A stretch of 64,000 bases of DNA, from positions 1,302,001-1,366,000 of the forward strand of contig CP085831.1 in assembly GCA_020809705.1 (NCBI GenBank), written 5' to 3'. Of this stretch, positions 1 through 13,419 are shown piece by piece. This DNA comes from Calonectria ilicicola. Its lineage: Eukaryota; Ascomycota; Sordariomycetes; Hypocreales; Nectriaceae. The notes beneath the pieces are model-generated. The model saw only the letters and a list, made by a program, of their open reading frames with translations, was not told the DNA's origin and ran no database searches. A program made the position numbers and the translations under genes. The stretch's first letter is position 1; the number at the start of each line of letters is the position of its first letter.

Positions 1-3000
1 CGTTGACAGTCAAAATCGTAGGCAAGATGGTGAAATCCTCAGTTGAGAGCATCTTATGAACTGCTGGCGCCGGCATGCGTTCAGTTGTCTTAAAATGGTT
101 TGGAGCATGGCAAACAACTCGATCGCCAGGCTTCACGTGAACGATGTCTGGTCCGACTGCCGACACAATACCGCTCATGTCAACAGCCAGGGTTGCATTC
201 TGAGTATCGACACGACCGTTGAGGGCATACACATCCTTTGCATTAAGACTGACAGCCTTGATATCGACATCCACAAAACCTGGTGGGACCTTGCTAGATG
301 GCTCAGAAATGTGTTGGAAGTGGATCGTGCTAGTTACGCCAACTTGTCCAATAGACAGCTTAGCTGGGGAGATCTCGGCGAGTGTAGCTGTTTTCATGGG
401 CTCTTCATCCTCAAGACGTTGTCGGAACAGTGAGTTCAAGTCAGAGTCGGGAGCGAATCGACTGGTGTACAACATGTTTCCAAGCTGAACAAATTCCTTG
501 TCATCGGTCGTGCACCGAGGAGTCAGCACTCGTTGAACGTTTTCACAGGTGAGTGAGAGCTCAGGTTCTTTTCCGATATCAAGAACAGTAAAGTTCAGAG
601 AGGGATGCTCCAGCATCAGTGCTCGTGAAAGTCCGCTAGAGAGGGTGAGATCAGGGTTGGGTGTTGTCATCATGCCAGCTCCAGTGATCCAAACAAGATT
701 GGACACCACATCTGTCATCTTTCGCAGAGAGTTCATGTCATCCTGTCCCATTGTGGCAAGGAATTCAATTTCTACCTCGAGGAGTGAAATGCAGACGTCA
801 TCAGTTGAAAGTTGGATTCCATCAATCTCACGCAAAGAGATGACATTCAACTTCTCAAGGGCTGTCTTCTCCTTCAAGTACACTTCCAGTGCAGATGCGA
901 GGGCATCGCTAGTGGCAGATGACTGGTTAGGCTTTATGATGTACACAGATCTGCCCTTGAGCTTGGTTGCTCCATACGCGCGAAGAGCAAGGATTGTTTT
1001 GCTTTGCAGGTCTAAAACAACGAATCCGGAAGCCTTAAGAGCAGATCGAGCCTCTGCGCTTTCCTGAGTGATAACGATAGCATGTTCTGAGAGCTGCGAT
1101 GTCATCTCGAGAGCCTTTTCTGGTGCTTCAGCGCAGAGCTTGTGGAAAGCGCCAGTCTGTAAAAACTCGGTTAGGGTTCATAAATTCAGGCTTAAAAAGA
1201 ATTTACTTAGAAACTTACCTCTGGAATCAAGACAACATCAAATGGGTCTGTGATAGGCTTCGTTGACTCAATGGATAGTAATCCATCCTCGCCAAGGCTA
1301 CCAACATGCCAGGACTGGTAAAGCGGGAATCCTGTGTCCTTGCCTAGCAGCTTCATGCACTCTGTCATCTTGGACTGGCTACCGTCTCCCAATTCAACCA
1401 CCTGCATGCGTGGAGTTTTGTGCCCAGCAAGATCAAGCAGTGCCTCAAACACTGCGAGGCTTTCGTCACCCGCAATGTCTTGACCACGCCCAGCAGCGTA
1501 TTTGGCAATGTATTCCTTGAGCGCATTCTCTGAATCGGGATGGATTCGCAAAATATCAGGCTTCCAGGCGATTCTAAGACATGGATGACGCTGATGGTAT
1601 ACATCCGTGCATGTGCTTTCCACAGGCGCCTTTCCGGCGTATCGCGACATGCGAACGCCCTTCATATCAACGACAGCTGCACCAGATGGGTTGCGGAGTG
1701 TGCAGTCCACCTTGCGAGTGGAAAGGCCTGTGGTTTCCGCACGCGTGTGAATTTTGGACTCATCAGCGGGCGAGTTGCCAGAACCATTGTGAGGCAGGTT
1801 AATGCGACACTCAGAAATAAAAGTTGGAACAAAAGCCTTGAATTCTTTGACGTTGCCTGCAGCGAAGCCCATGATAGCCGCTTGGAAGCATGCATCAAGA
1901 GTGACAGGGTGTACGGGATAAAATACACCTGCATCCTTCTCAGATGGAGGCTCAATGTAAGTCTTACCAATCACATCTGTGCGGGTTCGGCTGTTGTGAG
2001 TGTGCAGGCTGTTCAACGATTGGAAGAGTGGCCCAAAGTTGAGACCTTCCTCCCGCAGCTTTTCGTACCAACGACCCATGGACCAGGACTCGTAGCCACG
2101 GTCGGATACTTGAACACCCTTGGATGGTCTCTTGTCTTTTGTTGAATCAACAACACGGATACTTCCTGCACAGTGCACAGTGGACTGCTCTGCCGTCCAA
2201 GAAGCAACCGAAAAGTCATACCAGTCTGCTGATTGGCTTGCAGTAGAGATCTTTCGTTGGCACATGGTTGTATGCAACTCTGTCTCGGTTGCCTGGTTTT
2301 CATCCTCGGACACAACAAACGCAGTGCTAATGTTTACATTGATTGCCTCAAAGGCCAGGCCTTTTCCAGCTTGAAGGTCTTCCTTGATATTCAGAACCTG
2401 CGAAAGAGCCTCAATGGCCAAGGCGAGGTAGGCAGCTCCAGGAAGGACAACCTGAGACTCTAGCTTGTGATCACGTAGCCATGGCATCTCTGAAAGCTTG
2501 ACGATGTTGCGCCAATTCCAGTCGATGCCATTGCCAGCCACGGCTTGAGTTCCCAGAAGCTCGTGGCGAAGATGCTTGCGGTTGCGGGTTTCAACGCTAT
2601 CGCGAGGTTCGTGCCATGGCAGCTTCTTTGAGTAGTCCCAAGGATAGGAAGGAAGGTTTTGGAATGGCAGTGATCGTACTTCTAAGTTTTGAATGTTGTT
2701 GATGACTTGCCATTTCAGAGCATGGCCATGTGTAAACAGGCTACCCGCCAATCTCATCATGCAGAGATTTGCGTCTTCTTTGCGTACCACAGTGGGAGAG
2801 TAATGGTACACGCTCTTGGTAGATTGAGCGGCACAAATCTGCTTAATGGGACCCTTAAGGGCTGCGTGTGGTCCTATTTCAACAAGATGGAAGCTTTGGT
2901 CAGCGACCAATTTGGCCAGTGATGAGCTGAACTGAACAGGTTGCTCCAGGTTTCGGCGAAGATAAGCAGCCATATTTGTTGCGGTGTCAACATTTTCAAC

Positions 3001-5608
3001 CGCATCGCTGCTCAGCCCAACAGTCGAGTACATCTTTGCTGACATGGTTTCTGAACACTCGGCCAAGTATGGTGCAACAAGTTCCTCGTACAAGTCACCA
3101 ATTTCATTGACCATGTGAGAATGATAGGCTCTACCGCCTGTCTGCAACTTTCGCGCAAAGTTCTTCTTCGCCTGCAACTCAGCCTCAAGAGCGTCGATGG
3201 ACTCGACGGATCCGCTCAGTGTCACACCTTCTGGCGAGTTAACACAGGCCACACGAACTGCATCAAGATCCAATTCTTGGATCAGCGAGTCAGCGACTTC
3301 AGCACTCACGCCAGCAGCCAACATGGCACCTCGCTGCTTCATCTTTCCAACAGCCAAACCACGGAAATAGGCTGCTATAATAGCTTGACGAGCAGTGAGC
3401 AAGCCAGCGCTATATGTCGCGGCAATCTCTCCAGAAGAGTGGCCAATGACGGCAGATGGAGTCACTCCCCAGCTGCGCAGCAGATCGACAAGTGCAATCT
3501 GAATAGCAGTACAAAGTGGCTGACTGCGAGTAACATCATTCACTTGGCTCATCTCAGGATCGTCAAGTAATGACTGCTCCATAGACCAAGCAGGAACATG
3601 ATCGGCAGGGAGCGATTGCAAAACTTTGTCCGATTCTCGAAGGCTGTTGAGAAAACAAGAATTGTGCTTTATAAGCTCTTTGGTCATTCCTGCATACTGA
3701 GCGCCTTGGCCAGTAAAGACAAAGGCGAATGGCAAAGGTTGCATTGATTTGTCAGTGATCCCTGTAGCTTCACTAATGATTGGCTCAGGGCCTGTAGTAA
3801 CTGTGACAAAATCTCGAAGAGGCAAGCTAGACTGTCGCTGTGCAAGAGCATAGGATAGTCTTTGAAGCTGCTTCTTCCCGGGTTTCTGGGTCTTGATGAG
3901 GTCAACAACTTGCTGTCGTCGCTTCTCCAGCGACAAACTTGATTTGGCTGAAAATGGAAGAACCAAAGTCTCATCTGCCACGACCTCATCATCTCTAGTT
4001 GAGATCCCATTTACCATGGGTGATTGACCCAAATAACTCTCGATAGACTCGAGAATAATGTGGCCATTTGAGCCTCCGTAGCCAAACGAGTTAACGCCTG
4101 CTCGTCGAAGTGCTCTTGGCCAGGGCTCTGAATCCTGTGCCACTTTCATATTGCGTGCCTCTAATTTCACTTTTACGCCATTAGCTTCATACGGAAATAA
4201 CAGGGGTGTTTCGGACGTACACGCTGGGTTCAAATTTTCTACCCCTCGTGTCGGGGGAATCATGTCATGCTCGAACGACAAAGCCACCTTGATGATTGAT
4301 GTCAGGCCACTAGCACCTTCACTATGTCCGAGATTTGTTTTGACCTAATTCCGTTAGTTTTGTCGGTGAGACAGCGGATGGGTTTACGAACAGAGCCAAT
4401 CAACAACGGCGGACCGTTGCGAACCTTGAAGCATTTTGACAAACCTTCCACCTCGATCGGATCACCAACTGTGGTGCCAGTTCCATGGCATTCGATATAG
4501 TCAGTTCCCGAAAAGTCGAGGCGTGCGTTTTTGTACGCTTTTCTAACAACAGCTTCCTGGAGGGCAGCGCTTGGTAGTGTGATACCAGTCGTCTTGCCAT
4601 TACTAAGCGGGGAAGTCAGCTGACATTTCAAGAACAAACCTCAAATCATTCTGTATACTGACGAGTTGATAGCAGTTCCACGAATCACTGCTCGAATATT
4701 ATCTCCATCCTTCTTAGCACATGAGAAACGTTTAAGGTAAATGGCGTTAACGCCTTCAGCGCGAGAATAGCCATCAGTAGAGGTATCAAAAGTGTGACAG
4801 GTCGAAGTTTTAGAAAGAAAGCCACCCTTGGCGGCCACCAAGTGGCTCTCGGGGGATAGAATAAGGTTCGCGCTTGCAACGATGGCAGCATCACAGTCCC
4901 CATTCTGGAGAGCTGTCACAGCTTGATGTACAGCGTACACGGAGGATGAACAAGCTGTATCTAGCGTCAAGCTGTGGATCTAATTAGCCTAATTATCAGA
5001 ATGAGGAAGGTTAGTAGGGCGAGACCCACCTGGGGCCGTGGAGGTTAAAGACATGGCTAATGCGATTGGAAAGGATCGAGATGCCTCGACCGGTACCGGT
5101 GTATCGGTGCAGATGGTCCGGGTCCTTTGCGATCATGGACTGGTAGTCCATTGTGAAATTGGCAACATATACTGCAGTGTTAGTGCCAGAAATGTCATCC
5201 ATGGAAACTCCCGCGCTCTCGAAACATTCGTATACTACTTCAAGGAGCTTTCGCTGCTGCGGGTCCATATACGACGCCTCTAGGCTGTTAATGCCAAAGA
5301 AATAATTGTCAAACTCATCAACTTCTTCATCAAGGAAATGTCCTCCTTTCACGTTCATAGCTCCATTTCGACTTCCGTCTGGGTGGTAGAACCCATCAAT
5401 GTTGAATCGTGACTTTGGCACGGGAGTTTGGGCGGTCCTCTTCTCGCTTAGAAGGTCCCACATGGCCGAGGGCGAGGAGATGCCTCCCGGCAAGTGACAT
5501 GCTAGACGAATCTTTGAGCCATGAATACTGCTATCAAGGATAAAAACATGACGAACCCATTCCAACAATGCATGTTGTGTTTTCATCGGCGGTTACGTAG
5601 GAGCCCAT
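1..5608 (-). CDS. Highly reducing polyketide synthase, 3' part beyond the left edge
   Basis: Iterative type I PKS that would build a reduced polyketide chain from malonyl-CoA. Exons, read on the minus strand: 5608-5557, 5501-5030, 4971-4663, 4602-4392, 4344-1219 and 1156 to the edge; frame closes at each junction. The start at 5608 is chosen because the short first exon supplies the IVGMAC..LPGG opening of the ketosynthase. Visible domains: KS with Cys182 (DTACSS), His317 (ECHGTGT) and His355 (NLGHSEG), so intact; AT with FTGQGAQ and Ser651 in GHSSGE; DH with His974 and Asp1165 (DACFQ), where the usual Gly of HxxxGxxxxP is Ser; a shortened methyltransferase-like stretch near 1330 (VVELGDG); a pseudo-KR region; and the GroES-like start of an ER from about residue 1610. 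KR and ACP would lie outside the window. The methyltransferase looks inactive. Product unknown. Confidence 0.93.
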
Positions 5609-7484
5609 CTTTGCTTGCGAAGGGTCTTTGAGACTGACAGACAGGGATTCCTGAAAGGGCTTTGGTCTTCCAGGTACAATCCGTTCAATGGCAAAACTGC
5701 AACTGATTTGGCCTCGAAAATGGGCTCCAAAAGGTGAAACAGATCGACACTAGAAAGAAATTGTCACAGGCACACAGGACTGCTAGGCCTAGTTACTATG
5801 GGATCACAGGGGATATATATGGTGATACTCCCGGTCAAACTGCAGGTTGAATGGGGAAGCCGTTGCATATGCGGGCGAATCCTTCAGAGCCGGTCACTTT
5901 GACCAATCGTGGGTTTCCCGACGGGCCATGCCCTTACAGTTGGGACCACTAGGACCAAAGGATTCCATAGGATGACTGGCACAGCCTGCTCCATACAAAA
6001 CCCACTTTAGATACGGGGCACAAACCCGTTTAGCATTCATGGCAACCCGCCAAAAAAGAAAAAAACACCGGTTTTGACCGTGTTCCAAAAGAGGCCCCTT
6101 GTCGGACCTGTCATGTCACATATGCGCTAGTACTAAGACTGGCAGTCGCGGTGCTACGTGTGTGTTGATAACAAATGGCTCGGCGATCATCCTGACCTCA
6201 TCTCTGTGAAAGTGCCAAAGGATTGCTGAGGTAACGCGCTAAACTTAGTTTTTCGGCCAATGGGACGGCACAGCGTCCGCGGTTGATTTCTGGCCTGCTC
6301 GATTAGGTTGGGATCTGTCCTGTGCCGCGCACATGATTGCTGATCTAAATCAGATTGTGTTTGTCGGTGGACCTGGGGATCGTGTGAAGAGGGCCTCATC
6401 GCTGTACTGGTGATCGTCTGGAGGTGTACGAGTAACCTAGGGCAGGGTGTGGAGGCACAGTCGAAAAGAAAACGGCGAGCTAGCCCGGAAATGGCGATAT
6501 TTTTGGGCATCATGTTCACCACCTTCACATGTCACCACCCGCGGGCTCCCACACAGCCTTACGACGCAAAACTCGCCAAGAGCCAAGAAAGCTAATGGCT
6601 CCTTGTCGTGGCCTCTTCCTTTCCTGGGCGTTTACACGCTTTAGCCCCTGACCTCGGCCCGTGATCTTATGCAAGCCTCGCCTTACATTGTTTGACGTCT
6701 TCCCGTATGCGTGATAGCACGTCCGTCTTCATTGGTTCGAAAACCAACAGCATCGAGTAGGAATAATTCTTCCGACCAGCCACTGCCGTTCCGCCACCAG
6801 GGCAAAGGATTGTGGCTTTTAATCCTAAATCTGACGATCAACAACTTGGATTCGTCAGGCCCGTGCGCTCGGTATTCCGACCGGGTTCTCATGAAGGTGC
6901 CGAACCCGATTAATCTTCCGCTCGGTGACCACATCTGCATAATGGACGATTTAAGACCTAAATGGTGAAATTATTCACGCCCGATGTCACTGTGGGGATT
7001 TGAAGGATTGCTCCTTCGCCTCGAGAAGATCACGGTCCTCACCTCAAGCGATTGAGGCGAGCCATTTAAACGGGGAATCCCTGCCGTCCAAGGGTGTATA
7101 CATAGCCGGATATGACAGCTTCCCTAGTGCCTTGACTAAGCCGGGCAAAAAGCCCCAGGCCCCTGCTCCCGAAATAGGCGGCACAGCCCCCAACCAATTA
7201 ATAAATAACATACTATCTCGTTTTCTTCCTTCCTAATTAGTTAGCGAGAGGCCGGCTAAATAAGGGAAAATACGAACTAGGCACATGTATCACACAAAGA
7301 TCTTGCATCCGAATGTAACAATAAACAAAACACGGCGCTTATACACTGCAGATGTATGAGTCTATCCATAAAGGTGCATATTGCATTTGACTATCCTTGT
7401 TTCCTCTTCGAAAGGGTCATGACTATATTGTTTTGAACAAAATTCTAGCGCTTAAAAAAAAGTTCCAATCTCTATAATGCAATT
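5609..7484. other. Intergenic region between PKS and next gene
   Basis: About 1.9 kb with only short open frames that overlap on both strands and show no domain or compositional signal. It should hold the PKS promoter and the 3' end of the gene at 7485-9790. I see no RNA gene or repeat. Confidence 0.6.
5813..5820 (-). promoter_or_regulatory. TATA-like element upstream of the PKS
   Basis: An ATATATAT run lies about 205 bp upstream of the PKS start codon at 5608, in an otherwise mixed-composition region. It is the best TATA candidate for this gene, judged only by position and sequence. Confidence 0.35.
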
Positions 7485-9790
7485 CTATGTACTGCCGACA
7501 ACTCCTTCATATTGAACTCCTTCATATTGGTTCACCGGTCCCAAAACGACACTGCTCGTTGATGCAACCGATTGGTGATGACTGTTCTGTTGTTCCGAAA
7601 TTTGTAGCGACTGTAATTGGTAGTTCGTAAACTCGCTAGACTCGCGATGGGAGCTGCGGCGGGATTGAGGCCTAGAGTTGGAGACCTTGGTTGTACTGGA
7701 AGTAGTTGTTAGTATCAATCTTTAAGTAGAAGGTGCATCACTAACATTTGCAAGCCAATGTCTCCGGCTGACACTATGCCTTCCGCATCCAGCAGGCGAT
7801 GAACCAACGAGTCTCGGGCATTCAGGATGCTCTTAGTAAGACTGACTGCAGTCTTGTCGACTCTCTTACTTATGTTGGAGCTAGGATCTGTCATAATCCA
7901 CTCCATCAACCAATATGGTAGCTTTGACAAGGAGCAGAACTCTTGAGACTCTGGTCCGCTTGGCACATAGACCTTCAATTGGTTACCAGATTCTTCAAGA
8001 TGCAAGTCACCGGGTAATCCGTCAATGACAATGAAGGATTCATTTGTGCTCAAGGTAAGTCTCGAGTAAATTCCAAGGGTCTGAACCAAGTGTGCTTTGC
8101 TAAGCTTTTCGACTAAGCTTTGAAGACCTGCAGGTGTCGAAACCCGTGGACTTCGGTAATGGGTAGCAATCCTAGAAACATGTCAGAATTCAGATAAAGG
8201 ACGAGAAGGATTTTTCAATGCACACCTAGCCAGTCCTTGGACTCTAGCTTCTGTAAAAGCATGGACTGTGTTGATAATTTTGGCATCCTCCAGGTAACTG
8301 TCCTCGTCCACATTCCTTGACAAATAGCGGTCTTCCAGACCAGCCCACCGTATCAAGGGTTGTAAACGCCAGACTTCGTATGCTGTGAAATCAAGCAGGT
8401 TTACTTGATCTCCTAGTTGCTGTTGAAGCGAGGACTTGTCGGAGATAAAGAATTCTTCATCCACCGAAGACAGACCAACAGTGCGCGTGCCGAATGCATC
8501 GGGCTTCTTGACCGGCAAGACTCGGCAGGCACGGAATCGGGCTGCATCGAGCAAATGCGCATGCTCTTGTAGGACTTCATTCAGCTGCCATAAGAGGTCC
8601 TTGATTCCCTGCAGGTTATACTTTTTGGTGTCGAGGTTTGTCAATTCTTTGTAGATAGAGCCGACCTGCAGCTTCTGAATATGTAAGAACTGAGTAAAGA
8701 ATGCCTCGAGGTCGTGGTAGGGCTCGCTCAAGTCGATCTTTTCACCAACGGTGATACCTGGAGACCAGATACAATCTGACTGTTTATACCACCCCATCAC
8801 ACCGTTTCGAACAACACCGATATTGGCCGTGTGCTCAAAAGATGCCCTAAAATGATTAGACGGCGAAGGGGATATGGGACAGGGGAAACATACTTGAGTT
8901 CTATGCATTCTTTGATAGAAAGCGTTGGCATCATATGGTAAAGAACAGTATACAACTGTCGAAGACGCTCGGACTGCTGTTCGGTGGGGAGGTGGTAGAC
9001 ATCTCGGAGACCGGCAAGAATATCGACCCAGGAAGAACTTTCGCGGATGCCAAGAATATTTTGATAAAAGTCGTGCAACTCAGCACACTCTCCTTCGCTC
9101 GCCTCCCAAGCTGCTGGGGGTGGCAGAAGGCAGACCTTTGAATCCCAGGCGGTCGTCATTTTTAAGAGGCACTGGCTTGGCCTGGACCATCCCAGCACAG
9201 ACAAGACGTATCCATTCTTTTCGAACGCATCCCTGGATCTGCGTCAGCATATCCATGTCTTACACGCGACCAGGAAATAAGAGGTATCCATCCACTCACC
9301 TGACTTTGGCTTGGGCACTTGAGACATCTAGAGACGCTTTGCATACTGCTTGGATACGGAGATACAGCTCTAGGACTCTGCGTGGAAACTCAACCTCTGC
9401 ATCCGGGTTGCCCGTCGCGACAACATATAGGATTCCAAGGTAAAAGTTCAAATCATCCGCCACCCCGACATTGAAATGCGTCTCCAGAAATTCCCACTGG
9501 CCCAGACCCTCCCGCTCCAGAGCCTTCTCCATATGCACAAAGGGGAACTTCTCGTGGTCCAGCATGTACTTGTTGCGGATGTAGAGCAGCTTTGGGACGG
9601 GCAGGTAGGTGCTCGCAAAGGGGCGGCGCTCTCCATCCTGGCACAGGACTTTGATGGCCCTCAGGGCGGACATTATGCCCGGGTTCTTCTCGACCCAGCT
9701 ACCATCCTTCTCCCACTCACACTGGAAGTAATCCAGGAAGCCGTACGGGTTCTCGTCGGCAAAGCTCGCGCATCTCACTGGAAGGGACAT
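7485..9790 (-). CDS. Large hypothetical protein, tentatively NO VEIN-like, without ATPase domain
   Basis: Five-exon gene, complement of 7485-7695, 7746-8171, 8226-8846, 8894-9238 and 9300-9790, giving 697 residues. All four introns are 47-61 bp with GT-AG ends and the frame closes. The start is the ATG at 9790. The protein is soluble, without signal peptide or membrane segment. Its spaced pattern of Leu/Trp-rich helices (W..PSQCL, then FYQNILGI, then EAFFTQFLHIQKLQVGSIYKEL) resembles the middle region of fungal NO VEIN-like/sacsin-related proteins, from memory of the family. Those proteins usually begin with an HSP90-type ATPase domain, which is absent here. The C-terminus is Ser/Gln/Arg-rich, low complexity, and ends with a duplicated QYEGV. 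Existence of the gene is well supported; the family call is weak and no function can be assigned. Confidence 0.72.
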
Positions 9791-11856
9791 TTTTTTGTTT
9801 GTTTGACGTGGCCTGTCAAAGCAAACCTTGCAACAGATTGGCTCTACTTAAGAGGTGACGTGACAGGTCGGTGAAGAAGAGCCCAAGAAATATTTGGTAA
9901 GGCATGAACGATTGATGTGTCATTGAGGGGTAGGGGCGGTTTCTCACAGCTGGTTGGCCGGCGCACCGCCAAAAAGTGGCCCTGTAGATGTGGCATCGCT
10001 TAATACCTGGCGTGGTCGATGAAAAGCGGCCAAAATCACACAAAACGCGTGGTACAGGCGGGTATAAAGGAAGACATATTGAATGGATCTTGTTGATCTA
10101 ATTAAAAATTGCATTGCATCACGCTAGAAACATTGTTAGAACACGCGTCTTCAGCTTTGCGATTATTTGTTATCCTACATTTTTTGGAGTTAAGATAGTC
10201 GTCCGTGCGTCTTTAGACACCGCATGTCTGCCTCTCACACCGCAACATGTGTTTCTTGTGGCGCCCAATTATCGGGCGCTTAAAACAGGGAATTACATCA
10301 ACCAGTGGCCACTCTCCGAAGATGATCCAGTCGCCCGCCTCGCTGCAGGTTTCAGATCGTTGGCCCGACTCTGCTTAGCGTACGCCTCTTTCTTCTAAAC
10401 CAGTCATCGTTGCTGTGCCCACTTGCCACACTACTGCGCAAAACATGCAGTCAACCCAAATTCCATCTTTGTTTTTTGTTTTTTTAAGGATTATCACCAA
10501 TGATACGCGCCTATTAAATCCTCAATATGATTTGTTTAATACTCATATCATGTGCACAACTCTAGCAGTCATTATTGCGCAACGTGGCATTTCGATGGGT
10601 TGATCTACATAGTTTTGCCACATAACCACGACGCGACACGCCACAGAAGAGTCACTAGTTAGAGGCACTTTTCCTATTCGGGATTGTGGCCCATTCAAAG
10701 ATGTGGCAACATGGCCCTGGTCAGCAGCAAGCTTCATTCGTCGCTGAGGCCTTAGCTACCCGGGAGCAGCCAGATAGATGGATGGTATTGACAAGCCTCC
10801 ACCGAAAATGTTCATTGAAAAATTGTAAATACTGCAATTAATATTTTCTAAGTAGAATATATTCGAGTGGGGAAAAAATTCATGCTTAGGGAGAACTATG
10901 ACGTCCATTTTTCTACTATGTCAACATCTTGTCAGTTAAAAATCCATCGTCAACTTCGCCACTTCCACCAGACTCAACTTAGGCCAGGGTCATTTACACT
11001 GGCACATATCAAAAAAAGTTTCTGACTAATGATCCAGATCCAACACACGACAAAAACTGTGGTCCTAGGACGATACCCATCAAAACTCGTCCTACCAACA
11101 AGTTTACCGATAGTATGACGTGAAGATGACTGGATCCACAACTGACCAACCGGGCACTCAGCCACAACGAGCTCTAAATAAAGCACTGACCCTTGTGCTC
11201 TCAGCCACATCCTCTGTTGGTGATGGCCCCTGTTGGAAAATAAAAATAACGCGATTAATTTCGCGTTTTGCACGTTATATGGTAATTCGGAGAGAATACC
11301 TCCTTTCGTCGATGTGGAACCTAACTCTGTTTCAGTCTTCCGGCTGATGAATGGGGATGGAGTGGCTGTAAGATGATTCGTTGAAATGATAGGACTCTTC
11401 ATCTGTCCTATAGGACAGAACCAACATGCTTAAAATTTACCTATGAGAAATGAGCAAGGGCTTGGGTAGTCCTGCTGTCCTTGACCTACAGGGCTGATTC
11501 TAAACCCCCATACAGAGGATAGAGTGGGCGACGATTATTGTACAAATTGGGCCCGTCATTGCTATAGAATATGCGGCCATCATGGAACATAAATGACTTT
11601 GTGTTTGTGACTTGGATGTGAACATCGTCAACATCACACTGGGATCGCAAACGACAGAACCTCAAGCATATCCTACTGCGAAACGCTGAGACAAACGAAA
11701 GCTGATTTCTCTATAATTCCTCATCGTAACTTAGTTTCCCACGTGGTGGCAATCGCACTCTGGAACATTTGAGGATCAACCCTTGCGAGTCTTCAGACTC
11801 CTCGACTCACAAGCTAAAACAGTGTCTTGAATTTCGAAGGAATTAGACCAGATAGC
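9791..11856. other. Intergenic, no convincing gene
   Basis: About 2 kb, fairly AT-rich, with short frames only. It includes the probable promoter of the gene ending at 7485 and the upstream region of the small ORF at 11857. Nothing in it could be assigned. Confidence 0.55.
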
Positions 11857-12216
11857 ATGATGTGGTTATGGAAATTCCGGCTCATAGCCGTAGCGATCTC
11901 CATGACAAGTTTCGCTGCCCTCGTGTCTATCGCAGTTGCATATAATCTTTCCAAAGGCACAACGTTCATTCATGCCGCGTGGCAACGGACGATGTTTCCT
12001 GCATCTGTACTGATTGCTGGTGTGCTCGTATTGGTGGCTACATTGACAACCGCGGCACGGTCGAGAAAAAGGGCTTGGAGGAATGAGCCGCTGTTGGTCA
12101 GTGTGACCGAACGGTCTTACACGTCGGGTCGAGCAGTTTTGAAGCCAGCGAACCGACGAAAGGCTCAACTACAAAACCAAGATGGGATATTGGATTTTTC
12201 AAGAACATTGATGTAA
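11857..12216 (+). CDS. Possible small two-helix membrane protein
   Basis: An ATG at 11857 opens a 119-residue frame. Two hydrophobic segments are clear: about residues 5-28 (FRLIAVAISM then an Ala/Val-rich run) and about 43-65 (SVLIAGVLVLVAT). A basic Arg/Lys-rich tail follows, as expected for a protein with both ends in the cytosol. The frame can be read upstream of the ATG only from a TTG. A GTAAGG donor just before the stop, with an acceptor near 12272, could extend it by about 64 residues, but that extension has no recognisable character. I recognise no family; it could be a fragment of a larger membrane protein or a chance frame. Confidence 0.35.
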   Translation: MMWLWKFRLIAVAISMTSFAALVSIAVAYNLSKGTTFIHAAWQRTMFPASVLIAGVLVLVATLTTAARSRKRAWRNEPLLVSVTERSYTSGRAVLKPANRRKAQLQNQDGILDFSRTLM

Positions 12217-13419
12217 GGGACATGGATCGACGCTTGATTGAGGCATCTCAATGTCCTTTTGATAATTTTCAGCAAGTCTCCGACATCTCTCTGCAGGGGG
12301 CTTTTCGAACCAAACATGGCATGGAGATCCAGCTGGAGATCGATCGACACTCTTTGGTGTGCTATCCCAACAACCGGGGACAAGCGGCGTTGCGCTAGCT
12401 GTCGATCAGCCAGCTTTTTGGGCAGGCCAAACCCAGCTTCCAGCAACGCTTGTAGCTCCATTTAGGGTCATTTGTGTGTGGAGTTTCCATTCCGACAATC
12501 AATTCCGAATTTGGACGGGCTGGAAAAGGTTGAAAGCGTTTGTTTGGCTCGTTCGTTCTGTTGCCTGCGCTCTACGGGGACAGAGCTGAGTAATGTCGCT
12601 CTAACCTGGCACAAGGGAATGGGCAATCGACCTTGGGCTGTAGCCCCACGAGCCACGTCATGTTGACGATCAATATATTTTCTTCCATTAAGCCAAAACT
12701 GCAGCCAAAAGCTTCTGCTTGAGTCCGGGCCTCCGGCCCACTCAAATTCTCCGTTTGTCTTTCGTTTCTAAGGCGTTTGCAATTTAGCGCCTCAGTGGGT
12801 GCCATTCTTCTTTTCAATTCTTCTGAGGAAATATTTGCCACTACGTCAGTGGCGTTTTATCATGATCTGTCTTGAGTTTGGCGGAACTCGGCCAGTCTTT
12901 CTGGTGTTCAACACCCCACTCTGGCTGAACACCTCATTTTCCCTCACGGGTGCTTCACGTAGACTAGTTTACAACGTCACTTAATGTTGAAATCAAATAT
13001 CACGATCAAGTCTATTGTGCTTAATATGCCTTGCGAGCATGGAAACACGTGTTTAAGTGGAGATGCATGCAGGGGGCTTGATTTGATTTGCTGGATAATT
13101 TGCCCTGTCTTAGCTCGTCCGCAGCATCTTGTCTTACGTTTCTGCCTGCGCGCTTCAAGTGATTTATTGAGTCCTACGTTCTTGCTTTCTTTCCTTAAAA
13201 TATACCTCCATTTTGATTAAGTTTCGTGATTCATATTCTGGGCTTCGTAGCATTGCCTTGCTTTGCTGCACAGTATTGGACTCGGAATTGCTCTACGTAC
13301 CCCGCTCTTTAGGTTGATGGAGTCTGAGAGATTAGTCTTCATAAGCTCGACATAACGTCACGGATGTGTAACAAAAGAAACGCCGAAGCTCAGTCAGAAT
13401 AGATTATCGTACAGTAAAC
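12217..13419. other. Intergenic, promoter side of the NLR gene
   Basis: About 1.2 kb with only short overlapping frames. The last few hundred bases are T-rich on the plus strand, as is common before fungal start codons. No repeat or RNA gene seen. Confidence 0.5.
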
